In this document: positions 14,261 to 25,457 of the stretch, piece after piece
Layout: each line of letters begins with the position of its first letter
Position numbering within the stretch: the stretch's first letter is position 1
The notes under the pieces: model-generated
What the model was told of the DNA's origin: nothing
The model's database searches: none
Seen by the model: only the letters and a program-made list of their open reading frames with translations
Translations under genes and position numbers: made by a program
Assembly (NCBI RefSeq): GCF_037392515.1
Contig: NC_090290.1
Coordinates: 57,300,753-57,364,752 of the forward strand
Reading direction: 5' to 3'
Length of the DNA: 64,000 nucleotides
DNA from: Haliotis asinina
Taxonomy: Eukaryota > Mollusca > Gastropoda > Lepetellida > Haliotidae

Positions 14261-17200
14261 CTGTAAGAAAGCAACAATATATCAAGCTAGAGACGCTTCT
14301 TGAAGTCATGGCAGAGTGATCCGTGCATCAAGGGACTGATGGGGTCATCTTGAGATAGAGTTGCGACCCTTAAAAATGACAAAGAAATAGTCTAGTTCTG
14401 AGTCCCCTTTAAGACCTAATTTTGACCATTAAGTTTGTCGTCATTGTAAATATCTACGAACTCCATACCGTTCGGCGTTCTAGTCATCTTGGCTGATAAA
14501 TGGTTAAACAAACTGACCAAATAAGTTCAAACGGCCTTCTTTAATCTCCCGCTCCAGCGTTGATGGGAATATACTGTGGGTGGAAGAGTTTGGGTGGAAA
14601 ACTTTGATTTAGCCGTCAGTGGTAACATCTCTTCAATGGAGTTTAAACGACGCTTTCAAAGTTTCTAATTATGCTCTTCGAAAAAAGTAGGGGATCTTCA
14701 TTTTTTATGTACGATTAAATCATTTAGGCGATTTATCGGATTTATCGGAGTCAATCAATGTTGACATGGTATTTTTTAATGTTTTGAGAGTGCATCACCA
14801 TTTGCACTTCCTTACAACCATACTTATTTAGAATGTAGTCGTTTTTGAAAGATGATTGGTGTATGGCATGTTATTTACTTGCATAGGATTTTCATTTTAT
14901 AACAAACGACTAGAAACAAACACTAACAAATGTGTGATGCAAGGTGAATGTCAAAATTAACGTTCTAAGTGATTTCTCGACCTTCCTGAAAAAATGTCAA
15001 AATCAAGAATGGGTCCCAATGCACGTGTATGGGGCTACTACGTTGTGCACGTGTAGACCATGCGTTGTGTTTAGGGGTGGTAATAGAGGAAAATGGTGGT
15101 GCATTCATAAGATGTCTGTCCTTGAAACGTTTGTTAACGTTTACACTTCATATCCAAATTGAAAGTTCATTATCTCCTACTTTTGTAAGAGTATATATTG
15201 AATGATTTGGCAATGACACACCACAGACCCACTTGTTTCCAATCAACATTTGGATTCTTACTCTGTGCCACTATTGGGGAGAGTTAATTCTGTTTTACGC
15301 CGCGTCTAGCAATATTCCAGCAATATCACGGTGGTTCCACATGGAGATTCGGTAGTGTACCCCAGGAGCATATTTTGGTCGTAAGAGGTGTCTGGCTTCG
15401 ATGACGTCATGTCCTGCACACTGAAGGCAAGGATCATCACCGACATGAGACTGGAATATTTACACATATTTGTCACATAGTGTGAACGATACTTAGACGT
15501 GAAACGACATATGTAAATACATTTTACCCTGTCTGTAGTGGTGAGAACAGGCAAATCCATAACAACCCATCGGACAGACTCCGAACAGGGCGGGGTGGTG
15601 AGCGAGCCCTTGTACGTGTAGTAATCGTCAGTCATAAGTAGCAGTTCACGTGGGTCGAGACTCACATTCTCAGCTTCATCTACACCATGGCAACAGAACT
15701 ACATCTCAGTCCACACAATGCAAAGTTTCTTGGTTCCATCAACACCATGGTAACAGAAATACACCTCAGTACAGGCAAGATACGTTTCTCGGTTCCATCT
15801 ACTCAATGGCAACAGAAATCCTCCTCAATACACATGAACATAAATACACCTCAATACACACAATGATAAGTTTCTCTGTTCCATCAACACCATGGCAACA
15901 GAACTGAACTTAAATATACACAAACATAAGTCTTGAACAGTTTCATGGAAATGACCATGTTCAATTCAAAATAATATACAATTCAGTATAATTTAAGAAA
16001 CCATTTAAAGCTTACAAATGAGGTAATTTTTTTCTACATGTTATCTGAATGGAATAATACACCATATATTGTAAAACACGCACACGCACACGCACACGCA
16101 CGCACACGCACGCACGCACAATCAGTGTCAGCGTGTCAGCGTGTCAGCGTGTCAGCGTGTCAGCGCAGTGTCTATAACCATCAGCATGGGAACACTGAAC
16201 AAAACAATAAAACTGTCCAAACATCAAATGACATCAAATGACGCTCCACTGAGTACAACTACCATCACTCGTATACAGTATGTGCTTTGATGAACACTAC
16301 ATTAAATCTTGACTTTAAACGTATAGCAAATACCTACCGCCTTTCAGTTTGGCAACTCCATCCACAAACCTGTTGAAAGCATTGTCTTCCGACTCCCCTG
16401 CTACCTGGGGAACAATAGCGGAGTCAGACAGTAACGATGACCTCAAGGTGTAAAACGAACTAAATGTAGTGGTGCCTTTGGTTTCGTGAAAACCGATGCT
16501 CAGTGTGTGTAATGATCTGATCACCTGTAAAAAGTCACTGTTTTTGAACAAGGGAGGGAATGGGAAGTCTGAACGTCAGTTTCTATTTTTATGGGGTTTA
16601 GTGATTGTCGTAGGGAAAGTTAGTCCGGATTCTGCAAACCTCTTACCTCTAGAAACACCCCAACAACAGCCAAACCGTCTTCCTTGCCAACGGAAGCCCC
16701 AACACTACCGTACCTCTTGTTGTAGTGAACCAGATGCAACTACAACAATGTGGACATATGAATCATGTGAAGCCCTGTACAAGACATGTTATATGGATTC
16801 GCGGTATCACAACTGATGGTTAGGTGATTTGCTTCATGCATGCTATCGTATCTGAAGTCTCATGATGCCACTGACTGGATTGCCTGGATTCATTTGACTG
16901 TTAACAAGATCGAATGAGTGAGTGAGTGAGTTTAGTTTTACGTCGCACTTAGCAATATTCCAGCTATATGGCGACGGTCTGTAAATAATCGAGTCTGGAC
17001 CAGACAATCCAGTGATCAACAACAGGAACATCGATCTGCGCAATTGGGAACCGATGACATGTGTCAACCAAGTCAGCTAGTCTGACCACCCGATCCCGTT
17101 AGTCGCCTCTTACGACAAGCATAGTCGCCTTTTATGGCAAGCATGGGTTGCTGAAGGCCTATTCTACCCCGGGACCTTCACGGGTCAACAAGATCGAAAT

Positions 17201-20200
17201 AAAGCGGGGCTATAACATACAAACAAAAAACGTGCTCAATATCCTTCACGACAACGAAAATGTGTCTGAGTTACATGCATGTTAAGTTAGATACAAAGTG
17301 ATTTTTTATAATAATTCGCTGTTTTGTAAGTATATGTAATATTTTCATAGAAACTTATAGATAAAAACGTACAAAACAAATGTAACACATAACAGGTATG
17401 ACGGACCTTAGTGCACACAAAACGAAGGTTATTAACAAGATTTCATTGTCAAGCAGCTACCAATGACCTGGTTTTAAGGGTCAAAGAAGCGTGACTTCTT
17501 TTTAAAGTTAATAGATAGACTGCGAGAATGTCTTCTCGTCACTCTATACATATCAAAAATTGGTCTCCAGTAAACCCGTGCAGTTGCCGTTACCTCCCCA
17601 TCGAAGCGTTTGCCGTCGACGAGATGTTCCGATGGAGAATGGAAGTGGATTGAGTGCAAGACGTACTGGGCGTCACTGAAAGGTATGTTCTTCGTCATCA
17701 GGAGATTGTTTTTGAAGAAGGCGAGACTCGCACCGTGGCCTGCAGTCGAATGCGTGTTATTGTGAGAGTTGCAGGACTTTGAGAAGGACATCCTCGATTA
17801 TCCAAATCCTTATATCTCTATCTAGATTAACACCCTGGTCACAATATTGCTGTTCTGGTCACTTCGTATCTGAACTGTAATTTTCTTACAGCTAGAATGG
17901 AGATATAATACGCTGGATAATGGCTCTACCAACAGTATGTTTACTGGAGGCCAAAAGATTATTTACACTTGAATAATGAAACTACACAAAATCAAGTTTA
18001 AACGAAATCAGTTAAAACACATTGTCCAAACACAACAATGCTGTATTCGAAAAGCGATACGGCACGGGCTGCCGAACCTGACGTGTAGTCGGGGTATAAA
18101 AAATATACCATGTGAGACACTCCTACCTGTGGGAATAACGCAAGTATACTACCGGAAAGGGTTTGGTCATGTGAGGAATTTGTCGGCAAGAGAGAGCAGT
18201 TGTTAACGACAGATGGATGACATTCTTCGTCCTATTGTCCAACTATTTCTACAAAAGTCATGTGGTGTCCTTTGTCAGCACAAAAACGCCAATCCCGAAA
18301 CAGCCCGAACGTTTTGAACTTCCTTACAGACAACGATGTCACCGTTGCCTGCGATCTCGACAAACATGTCTCTTACTCATCACGTGGGATGTCTTTCACA
18401 ATCGAGGTGACAGCGGTTAGAACCTCTTGCCAACCAATAAGAACTGATCCCGGAAGAATGGGGACGTGCGCCACGTGACACAATCACATGTGCGCATGGG
18501 AGCCTTTCTTTCGGGAGAAATGCATAACATATGTTCAGTTTCATGTAGGGATGAATCAGCTCTTAGAGGTTACAAGGTACATTGTACAATGAGATGGAAT
18601 AGAAATACCATACACTTGACAAATAAGGCATTATTACATAAAATGATGTCAACAAACTGTGACGGCACAAGATAACGATTGATGGAATGTAAACAAACTG
18701 GAATTCTCACCATTGATTTTCAGACTGCCTGATATTTCTTTTCGATACTTGGGTAGGTACTGAATGGGGTCAAGCTTGGCACACTTAGCGTCCTGGGTAT
18801 TAATGTTGATGGGAGACTGGTTAGACCCGTCACAGCAGTGGGTGTCCTTGTCCAGCTCGTGCCAGTGGGAAGGATCTGAAAATGTACAGAAAAGAGTAAG
18901 CAAATACCAACTAAAGCAGAACCGGAATAAGTGACATTTCACTTTATGAAAAGTACTGTTAAACTAAACAGGATATTCAGAACAGCAGCGCCATAAATAT
19001 CTCGATTATCCGCCGAAAAAGATTGAAAATATTGATACAATTTGTGGGCATGGGCCTCTTGACGGTGATGCCACCAGGTGTTCGTGAAAAGCGTATGCTT
19101 GATCTGCCCTACCCGGTCAAGTGTTTGTATCCCTGTGACGCACAACTATACACCTTTCCGTGCGATGACGACGACGATGAATAAACAAACCAGACCATAA
19201 AGGGATGGTTGTACCGTAAAGGGATGGTTGTACTGTAAAGGGATGGTTGTACCGTAAAGGGATGGTTGTACCAGAAGACCCAGAGACACAAAACGCCTAA
19301 TGAAAATATAAAATATATTTTAAAAATCAATTACCTGTTTGTTGCGTACATGTACAGGGATGAGTTGTTACGACCTAGAGATGACATCAGGTGTACGGGA
19401 AAGGCGTTACTTGTTCTGTCTGTAACACCCGACACTAACATAGTTTCCCGGTGCTTTAGTTGCAGCACAACGTGTCAGCACCAGGTGAACGAAACCCAGT
19501 ACCACCGTTTTATACCATGCCCGGAATAAATCGGAAATAATCAGGGACAATCTGTCAGAAATATATTTTGGACATGTCAAAAGTGTCAATATATTTTTGA
19601 CATGCTATAAGTGTCGATATATTTTTGAACTGTTTAAGGCCGTCGATATATTTTCGACGTGTTAAAACTGTTGACATATTTTGACGTGTTATAACTGTCG
19701 ATATATCATTACACCTATGCAGCCCTATATATTGGACACGCATGTAACTGGCTGTATGTTTTTGCTACATTTTAACTGTCGGTATATTTTGACACGTACA
19801 CGACTTTCGATGTAAAATGAGCAACAGCTCAGCACAAAGTTAGGCGGTGGCCCACCCTTGTGATTAAAGCGTTCACTCGTCACGCCCGAAACCAGGGTTC
19901 GATTCCCCACATGAGTATAACGCGTGAAGCCTATTCCTGGTGTCCCCACAGTGATATTCCTGGAATGTTGCTACAAGTGGTCTAACACTACACTCACTCA
20001 CTAGTACACAAAGTTCACATCAGTCATCATGGACATTCAAAGCCGCTGCGCTTTAAGAAAAATAAGGAATTTATACATGTGCTGATCATGTTAAGGAATT
20101 TTAATCGTTTATTAACACCAGGTCAGACAACAAAGAAATATTGAGTGACGTGGTAAAATCAGATGTGTTTAATACTAAGTATATATTGACCGTGTATTGG

Positions 20201-23200
20201 CTTTCTTATATCTTAATTCTGTATGAAAAAAAACTTCACAATATGTCTGTTTAGGTTGAATTGACTTTTTGAATATCTGTAATAAGTAAACATTTGCTAA
20301 CACGCGTACAACATATTTCGACAGATAAATAATCTCGTGTAAAAGGTGATACTACAGATGATCGTTTTGATGAATTGTCTGTTGAAGACAGCAGATTCCA
20401 GTAAGACTCGATTATTCCCAGCTAGAATATCGCTAAGCGAAACGTTGAACAACAAGCAATTTACTCCAAAAAACTAGCTTCACAGTTTGGTTAGATTCAT
20501 ACTATTGTTAAATCTTCCAATATCCATTCCTCGTCCCTTCTTAAGGGACGGATCCGTACGTAGCTCGTTATCTCAACTGTTAACTGCCCATAGGATCTGC
20601 GTCAAGGATGCGTGTTAAGACCACTGCTATTTATTCTGTATTAGTGAATTCGCGTCAGATGTTAAATTGTTGAAATAAAATTACATCATCCCCACAGTGA
20701 TATTCCTGGAATGTTGCTACAAGTGGTCTAAAACTACACTCACTCACTAGTACACAAAGTTCACATCAGTCATCATGGACATTCAAAGCCGCTGCGCTTT
20801 AAGAAAAATAAGGAATTTATACATGTGCTGATCATGTTAAGGAATTTTAATCGTTTATTAACACCAGGTCAGACAACAAAGAAATATTGAGTGACGTGGT
20901 AAAATCAGATGTGTTTAATACTAAGTATATATTGACCGTGTATTGGCTTTCTTATATCTTAATTCTGTATGAAAAAAACTTCACAATATGTCTGTTTAGG
21001 TTGAATTGACTTTTTGAATATCTGTAATAAGTAAACATTTGCTAACACGCGTACAACATATTTCGACAGATAAATAATCTCGTGTAAAAGGTGATACTAC
21101 AGATGATCGTTTTGATGAATTGTCTGTTGAAGACAGCAGATTCCTGTAAGACTCGATTATTCCCAGCTAGAATATCGCTAAGCGAAACGTTGAACAACAA
21201 GCAATTTACTCCAAAAAACTAGCTTCACAGTTTGGTTAGATTCATACTATTGTTAAATCTTCCAATATCCATTCCTCGTCCCTTCTTAAGGGACGGATCC
21301 GTACGTAGCTCGTTATCTCAACTGTTAACTGCCCATAGGATCTGCGTCAAGGATGCGTGTTAAGACCACTGCTATTTATTCTGTATTAGTGAATTCGCGT
21401 CAGATGTTAAATTGTTGAAATAAAATTACATCTTTTACTTATAGCTCTCTCTCAGTCAGTTGTTAATGTGAAATGACCCTGTGGCCTCCACTCCAAAGAT
21501 TGATTGATTGATTGATTGATTAAGGGATTGACTGAATTACTGAAGCCAGTTTTACTGGTGCAGAATTACAACTTCAGCTCTTCGAATTGAGACAATGAAC
21601 TATTTCAAAGAGCACATACACCGTTAACATTATCCCGATAGCCCTCCATTGAGAACATGTTGCGATACTTATCAAGACAAGATTTCAGGGTTCTACAGAC
21701 AAGGCTGCAGTTCTACCAGTGTGTCTGGCTGGGTACAACCCAGTAAGCCAGATGTATTGCAGTCTAGGCAAACTTAGTCTGAGTGTTACTCGTTACTCTA
21801 CTGAGTCTAACAAACCCTCGTTTTCCGGTTTATAATTTGCCGTGACAAGAGCAAAATATAACACAGACAAGTCTAATATATTTCATTTTGTGTACCGAGC
21901 AGACAAATAGCAAGACACAACGATTCACAATTTCCAGTAGAATGAGTCAAATCTAAAGTAATGGGTCACAAATATAATAACAACTCATCAAAGTCTTGGT
22001 TTTCAGTGGGAAACAGTTCTACTAAATCTTTCACAACGAGCGATCTTGAATGTAGGTTAGGCTTGACGAAGAGGCAGACAGATGTAGGTTGGCCGAATGA
22101 TGACACAACTCCCGTCTTACTCTGAGTGTAAGTCCTTTACATATATACAGTCACTGATTCTTAAGTATTGAAGCTTCGCGTTCGGGCTCGTGTTTACCAA
22201 CAGTCAAAAGCACATACTCATACGTAGAAGAGTGCCTAAGGGGAGGCAACTCTAAAACGCTACCTTACAGGTGTGCTATTACCGTGATACAAAATGTGAT
22301 CCATATCAACTATCAATCAAAACTCTAAACATTGTGACCCAATAACAAGTATCACTTTATCAATCATAACACAAATTACAGAAAATACAGTCTTGTACCA
22401 CTAGTAGGAGGCAGCGTCCGGTCATCTTTGAGTGACCCATAACCGTCCAATCAAACGCGAGACGACCGAACGGATTTAACCAATCAGACAACAGTCACAG
22501 TTTAGGGTTTGTCGGGACTTATGACATTCCCCAGTCAGTGACATTAACCCCTCAACAAACCAAAATCCGCATAAAACACAGATATTCGACCTGCAATATA
22601 TACGACGAAAGCTTTCTGATGACAGGGTTACCATTAGCCAAATTTTCCGCAAGCTGAATCCTTCAATACTGACAAAACCCGTTGTTTTCCGAGAGTGTTA
22701 ACGTTGAAGGTGTTGTAACGTGCTCCATGTGCATCGTTCGGAAGCGATCGTACGGAAAATAGCATTCGGAATCGTTCGGGTTTAAACCTTTTCGAGGTAA
22801 AAGTTCAAAAGGTATGTGCGAGTGTCCACTTTTGCGATTTGGTCAATCTTACATCCCAGCATCCCAGTTTGTGCCACAGGTTCAACGTAGCCATTAACAA
22901 TCATAAATTCATCACTCGTCATCGAGACTCTCCTAAAACGTTCTTCAGATTAAGATTGAAATGCAGCAGAGAGGGTTCGGGTGATCCTGGCACAGTCAGG
23001 CTGGTAAAGCTCATCATCAGCTCAGGGCCCTCGTCCCAACCCCCCGCCCCTCCACGCAGCCCAGACAGCGGATGGGACTTCTCCCAGGAAACACTGCCTA
23101 GTCGAACCCACCGAGAACTTGTAATGCGTTATGAAATGAAACATGACAGTCAATGTCATATTTTGTTTATATATGTTGATATAAAATAAATAATCTTAGT

Positions 23201-23547
23201 AATATTAAAATGAAAGGAAATAAAACATTAATGTCAATGTCGTATTTTGTTTTATATATGGTGCGTTTTTATCCCATAAAACAGTAGTTGTTTTCGCCAA
23301 TGTAGGGATGTTTATGCCAAACAATTTTGGTGCAATTCTGCTTTAGTGCCTGTTGCACAACATGGCTGAACTTAGTCAGCAGGAAGCGAGACTATTGTGT
23401 AATCAATGTTTTGACTTGCAACTCACCATCCTCTGATCCGAAGTGATAGCCGAAATGCACGTTATGATGAGGAGCGGAGCACAGGGCGCTCTCGCCAGCC
23501 ACGTAGACGTTGGTTGCAACTACAACGACAGCTATCGGAATCAGCAT
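14147..23547 (-). CDS. Secreted alpha-carbonic anhydrase (CA1), 7 exons
   Basis: Catalyses reversible hydration of CO2 to bicarbonate and H+ with an active-site zinc. The signal peptide places it outside the cell or in the secretory path. Coding exons on the minus strand: 23427-23547, 18711-18875, 17594-17739, 16647-16739, 16338-16404, 15528-15679 and 14147-14260, joined with phases 1,1,0,0,1,0 to give 285 residues. All donors are GT and all acceptors AG. Residues 1-18 are a hydrophobic signal peptide. NGH (His97) is the proton shuttle; His127, His129 and His146 are the zinc ligands; Glu133 and Thr226 (in LTTPPC) are the gate pair; the C-terminus has the family hallmark RPAQPVNGR. Cys54/55 and Cys229 fit the disulfide of secreted CAs. 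The first intron (4.5 kb) carries repeats. The tandem paralogue CA2 lies 15 kb upstream. The sequence has no disabling lesion. The tissue role (shell, gut, haemolymph) cannot be told from sequence. Confidence 0.95.
15289..15345 (-). mobile_element. SINE 3' tail fragment
   Basis: The complement contains 'gtgatattgctggaatattgct' split by few changes, followed by 'gcggcgtaaaac', the tail of the tRNA-headed SINE family. It lies in CA1 intron 6. Confidence 0.6.
15528..15679 (-). CDS. CA1 exon 6 (active-site TTPPC)
   Basis: Residues 198 (part) to 248. Encodes SLDPREL and [18 protein letters not shown], holding the gatekeeper threonine and the second cysteine of the presumed disulfide. Donor is AGG|GTAAAA; acceptor is GGTGTAG. 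Confidence 0.95.
15679..15905. repeat. Four imperfect ~60-bp units copying the exon-6 acceptor region
   Basis: The intron side of the exon-6 acceptor ('ctgttgccatggtgtag' on the minus strand) recurs at about 15733, 15793 and 15879 as part of imperfect units that also contain 'acctcaatacacacaatg'. Only the exon-proximal unit and the third unit end in TAG. The others have TTG in place of the acceptor. Confidence 0.75.
16076..16164. repeat. CA-rich microsatellite followed by TGTCAGCG repeats
   Basis: CA/CG dinucleotide tract (about 16076-16120) followed by about five copies of the 8-mer TGTCAGCG (16126-16164). Intronic in CA1. Confidence 0.9.
16338..16404 (-). CDS. CA1 exon 5
   Basis: Residues 176-197 plus one base of codon 198. 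Encodes [15 protein letters not shown], the helix region between the zinc core and the TTPP segment. Acceptor CCCCAG, donor G|GTAGGT; both are the same in CA2. Confidence 0.93.
16647..16739 (-). CDS. CA1 exon 4 (third zinc histidine)
   Basis: Residues 145-175. Begins [11 protein letters not shown], where His146 is the third zinc ligand, and ends [10 protein letters not shown]. Acceptor GTTGTAG, donor GAG|GTAAGA. Confidence 0.95.
16915..17186 (-). mobile_element. Full-length 272-bp SINE with 12-bp target duplication
   Basis: A complete copy of the commonest SINE in the window. In minus orientation it starts ACCCGTGAAGGTCC and ends with 'ggaatattgct' followed by ACTC repeats. The 12-base AACAAGATCGAA occurs at both ends (16903-16914 and 17187-17198), which shows LINE-type target-primed insertion. 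It lies in CA1 intron 3. Confidence 0.93.
17594..17739 (-). CDS. CA1 exon 3 (zinc HxH and shuttle His)
   Basis: Residues 96 (part) to 144. Completes the NGH shuttle motif and carries [13 protein letters not shown] with the first two zinc histidines and Glu133. The loop after HFH is six residues shorter than in human CA II. Confidence 0.95.
18711..18875 (-). CDS. CA1 exon 2
   Basis: Residues 41 (part) to 95 plus one base. Encodes DPSHWHELD, then [14 protein letters not shown] (a CA family signature with a cysteine pair) and SGSLKIN. Acceptor TTTTCAG, donor G|GTGAGA. Confidence 0.94.
19197..19273. repeat. 19-bp tandem repeat, four copies
   Basis: Unit GGGATGGTTGTACCGTAAA repeated four times with one or two substitutions. 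In CA1 intron 1. Confidence 0.9.
19560..19800. repeat. Imperfect ~36-bp palindromic tandem repeat
   Basis: About six diverged units each contain GTCGATATATTTTTGAC or a close variant, itself an imperfect palindrome. They are separated by 'gtgttataact'-like spacers. In CA1 intron 1. Confidence 0.75.
19842..20002 (+). mobile_element. tRNA-headed SINE
   Basis: The head shows an A-box-like 'gtgattaaagcgttc' and a B-box 'ggttcgattcc', the body reads 'ctggtgtccccacagtgatat', and the tail is ACTC repeats. Too divergent to be a tRNA gene. Its 3' half is the start of the tandemly duplicated segment at 19943-21432. Confidence 0.8.
19943..21432. repeat. Two near-identical ~745-bp tandem copies
   Basis: 19943-20688 and 20689-21432 are the same sequence apart from a handful of differences (for example 'ctaacac'/'ctaaaac' in the SINE tail, one A fewer in an A run, 'ttccag'/'ttcctg'). 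The unit begins inside a SINE 3' tail and contains no open frame of note. It is a very recent duplication in CA1 intron 1, or an assembly duplication. Confidence 0.95.
21433..21783. other. Unrecognised intron sequence
   Basis: Holds a short ATTG repeat (around 21509-21530) and nothing else I can identify. Confidence 0.5.
21784..22400 (-). mobile_element. Solo LTR related to the Gypsy-like element at 54.5-58 kb
   Basis: Read on the minus strand it starts TGGTACAAGACTGTATTTTC and ends GAGTAACA (617 bp). It aligns along its length with the LTR starting at 57381 (TGTTACGAGAGTGTATTTTC), including 'tattgggtcaca', a TATA-like 'ctgtatatatgtaaagg' and 'cttgtcacggcaaatta'. No internal coding sequence is attached, so it is a solo LTR or truncated copy. 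It lies in CA1 intron 1. Confidence 0.7.
22401..23426. other. Rest of CA1 intron 1
   Basis: A GC-richer patch near 22980-23100 gives short open frames on both strands, without any recognisable domain. No element boundaries seen. Confidence 0.45.
23427..23547 (-). CDS. CA1 exon 1 (signal peptide and N-terminus)
   Basis: Residues 1-40 plus one base. [18 protein letters not shown] is the signal peptide, followed by ESALC and [11 protein letters not shown]. The ATG at 23545-23547 is chosen because it opens the hydrophobic stretch and matches CA2. Donor G|GTGAGT. Confidence 0.92.
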
Positions 23548-23581
23548 CTTGACGCGTCACAGTAGCTCGGTGCAGGCAGAA

Positions 23582-23591
23582 CTATATATAC
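23582..23591 (-). promoter_or_regulatory. TATA-like element of CA1
   Basis: GTATATATAG on the minus strand, about 35-44 bases upstream of the ATG. If used, the 5' UTR would be very short. In CA2 the best TATA is farther upstream. Confidence 0.35.
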
Positions 23592-23615
23592 AATAGAAAG
23601 TCGGGAATATGAATT

Positions 23616-23628
23616 CTGCAACAGATGG
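23616..23628 (-). promoter_or_regulatory. Element shared with the CA2 upstream region
   Basis: CCATCTGTTGCAG (minus strand), 69 bases upstream of the CA1 ATG. It is identical to a 13-mer 73 bases upstream of the CA2 ATG. It contains an E-box (CATCTG). Confidence 0.5.
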
Positions 23629-24168
23629 ATTGCACAATTGGGCGACTCAAGCAGACTGCGGACCCATACCCTCATATCGTTAATCAAACATGCACATGTT
23701 TCTATCACATATTCACGAAATATGCAAGGCTGGGGTAAACAGGTACAGATGATACTGTGGCGTATATACCTATTTGCACTGACATACTTGAACATGGGCA
23801 TTCTGTTTCAGAAAACACTTGTCTTGACATTTTCTGGACAGTGAGATTTTGATGTTTGCGGCAGCTGCTCCATTCCTTAGCTCTGGTTTGTTGTCCCGGG
23901 AAATGTATGACAACACGAGCGACATTTTGACGTTGAACGACGTTCACATCGCCGCCCGACGTTCACATCGCCGCCCGTACACCGTTGTCTTGCCCTCTGA
24001 GCTGTCCCGTATAAAATCTTGACTCCTTTGTGAAAGAAACCCCATTCCAATCTTGTCTCCTGCACCGAAGATGCTCCCAGGCAACTAGAGGTTCAAATAA
24101 GTCATCACAGTCTCTCTCCTCTGTCTGATAAGACGTTAGCAAATATAATTAGCAAGTACATGAATATA

Positions 24169-25457
24169 TAGTCTGGTTCATAATTATTGAGAATTTTTCT
24201 TCTTACTTTGAGCTATCTAACACCTCAACTGATTCACTGATACTTAAAACTAAGTAATGGTATAAGGGAGGTAACTCATCTTGGCCTACTGAGTATAGTA
24301 CAATTAGAGTTACCTCCCCTGAATTTGTAGCAGACGTCATTTTCCTCAGCACTGTCAACAATGTCTGCTGAAGATAAAAGAAGGTTGATTTTTGAGTTGT
24401 GTAATCAAGGAATTGATGATGTAAATACATTGGCAGAGAGAACAGGAACTCTACTGTGTATAGGATTAGGAAGAATTTTAAAGAGGGAAAGGATTTTGGG
24501 CACCAGAAAGGAGCAGGGAGACCCAGAAAATTGGACTTCTCAGATCGCGTCCGGCTGGGAATTTTAGCGTCTAAAAAGCAAAGGGCAAGCATCTCCAACA
24601 TCAGGTATGAAATGATAGAAAGGGGATCAACAGCTGTATCAAAATCTACAGTTAGAAGAAATTTGATTGATCTTGGATGGGAGAAAAAGACTGGAATTCC
24701 TTCTCCTCTCATGAAACAAGAACATAAAGACAGGCGTGTTGAGTGGTGTTTGGCACATGAAAACTTTGACTGGGAAAATGTGATTTTTACTGATGAAAAC
24801 TCAATATGGGTATATCTCAATAATGTGAAAATATGGACAAAGTCTGCGTCAGCACTGTTGTATCGACGACCTAAATACAGCCCAAAGTTTCATGTATGGG
24901 GAGGGATATCCTTATTAGGAACGACCCCGCTGTGTGTGTTTGAGGGAAATCTGACAAGTCAACGCTACACTAACATATTAGATAATTTTCTCCTTCCAAG
25001 TGCACATGTGTTTTATGGAAATGACTGGATTTTGCAGCAAGATAATGATCCTAAACACACCGCAAAACATGCCAAGCAGTGGTTTCAGGAGAAAAATGTG
25101 ACTGCATTACCATTTCCTGCCTATAGTCTTGACTTAAATCCCATTGAGAACATTTGGGGGATGATGAAGGAATGTGTGAATCAAAAGGGGTTGACAAAAA
25201 TTGAAGACATGAAGAGAGAAGTGGTCCGATACTGGGACAGCATAACTCACGAGACACTAACCTCTCTGATAGGAAGTATGCCTACCCATCTTAGACTGTG
25301 CCGTGAAGCTCAAGGAGACTTGATAAAATATTAAATTGTTACCTACACAACATGAAAAGGTCAGTTCACTTTCACAATACATTCAATTGTATCTGATTTG
25401 TTCTCTTTTAATAATATGAAATGCTTTAGCTATTCTCAATAATTTTGAACCATACTG
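24169..25457 (+). mobile_element. Tc1-type DNA transposon, 1289 bp
   Basis: The terminal inverted repeats are 26 bp with three mismatches: left TAGTCTGGTTCATAATTATT, right (complement) CAGTATGGTTCAAAATTATT, both followed by GAGAAT. TA dinucleotides flank both ends. One transposase frame fills the interior. It lies about 620 bp upstream of the CA1 start codon. Confidence 0.9.
24361..25334 (+). pseudogene. Tc1 transposase with one frameshift
   Basis: DD34E transposase that would cut and paste the element. The N-terminal HTH starts MSAEDKRRLIFELCNQG and the frame shifts by one missing base near 24445. The rest (24456-25334) is open to the stop. The catalytic triad is intact: Asp in VIFTDEN, Asp in QQDNDPKH and Glu in LNPIENIW, with 34 residues between the last two. 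It would need the upstream start, so the single-base loss probably inactivates it. Otherwise it looks young. Confidence 0.92.
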
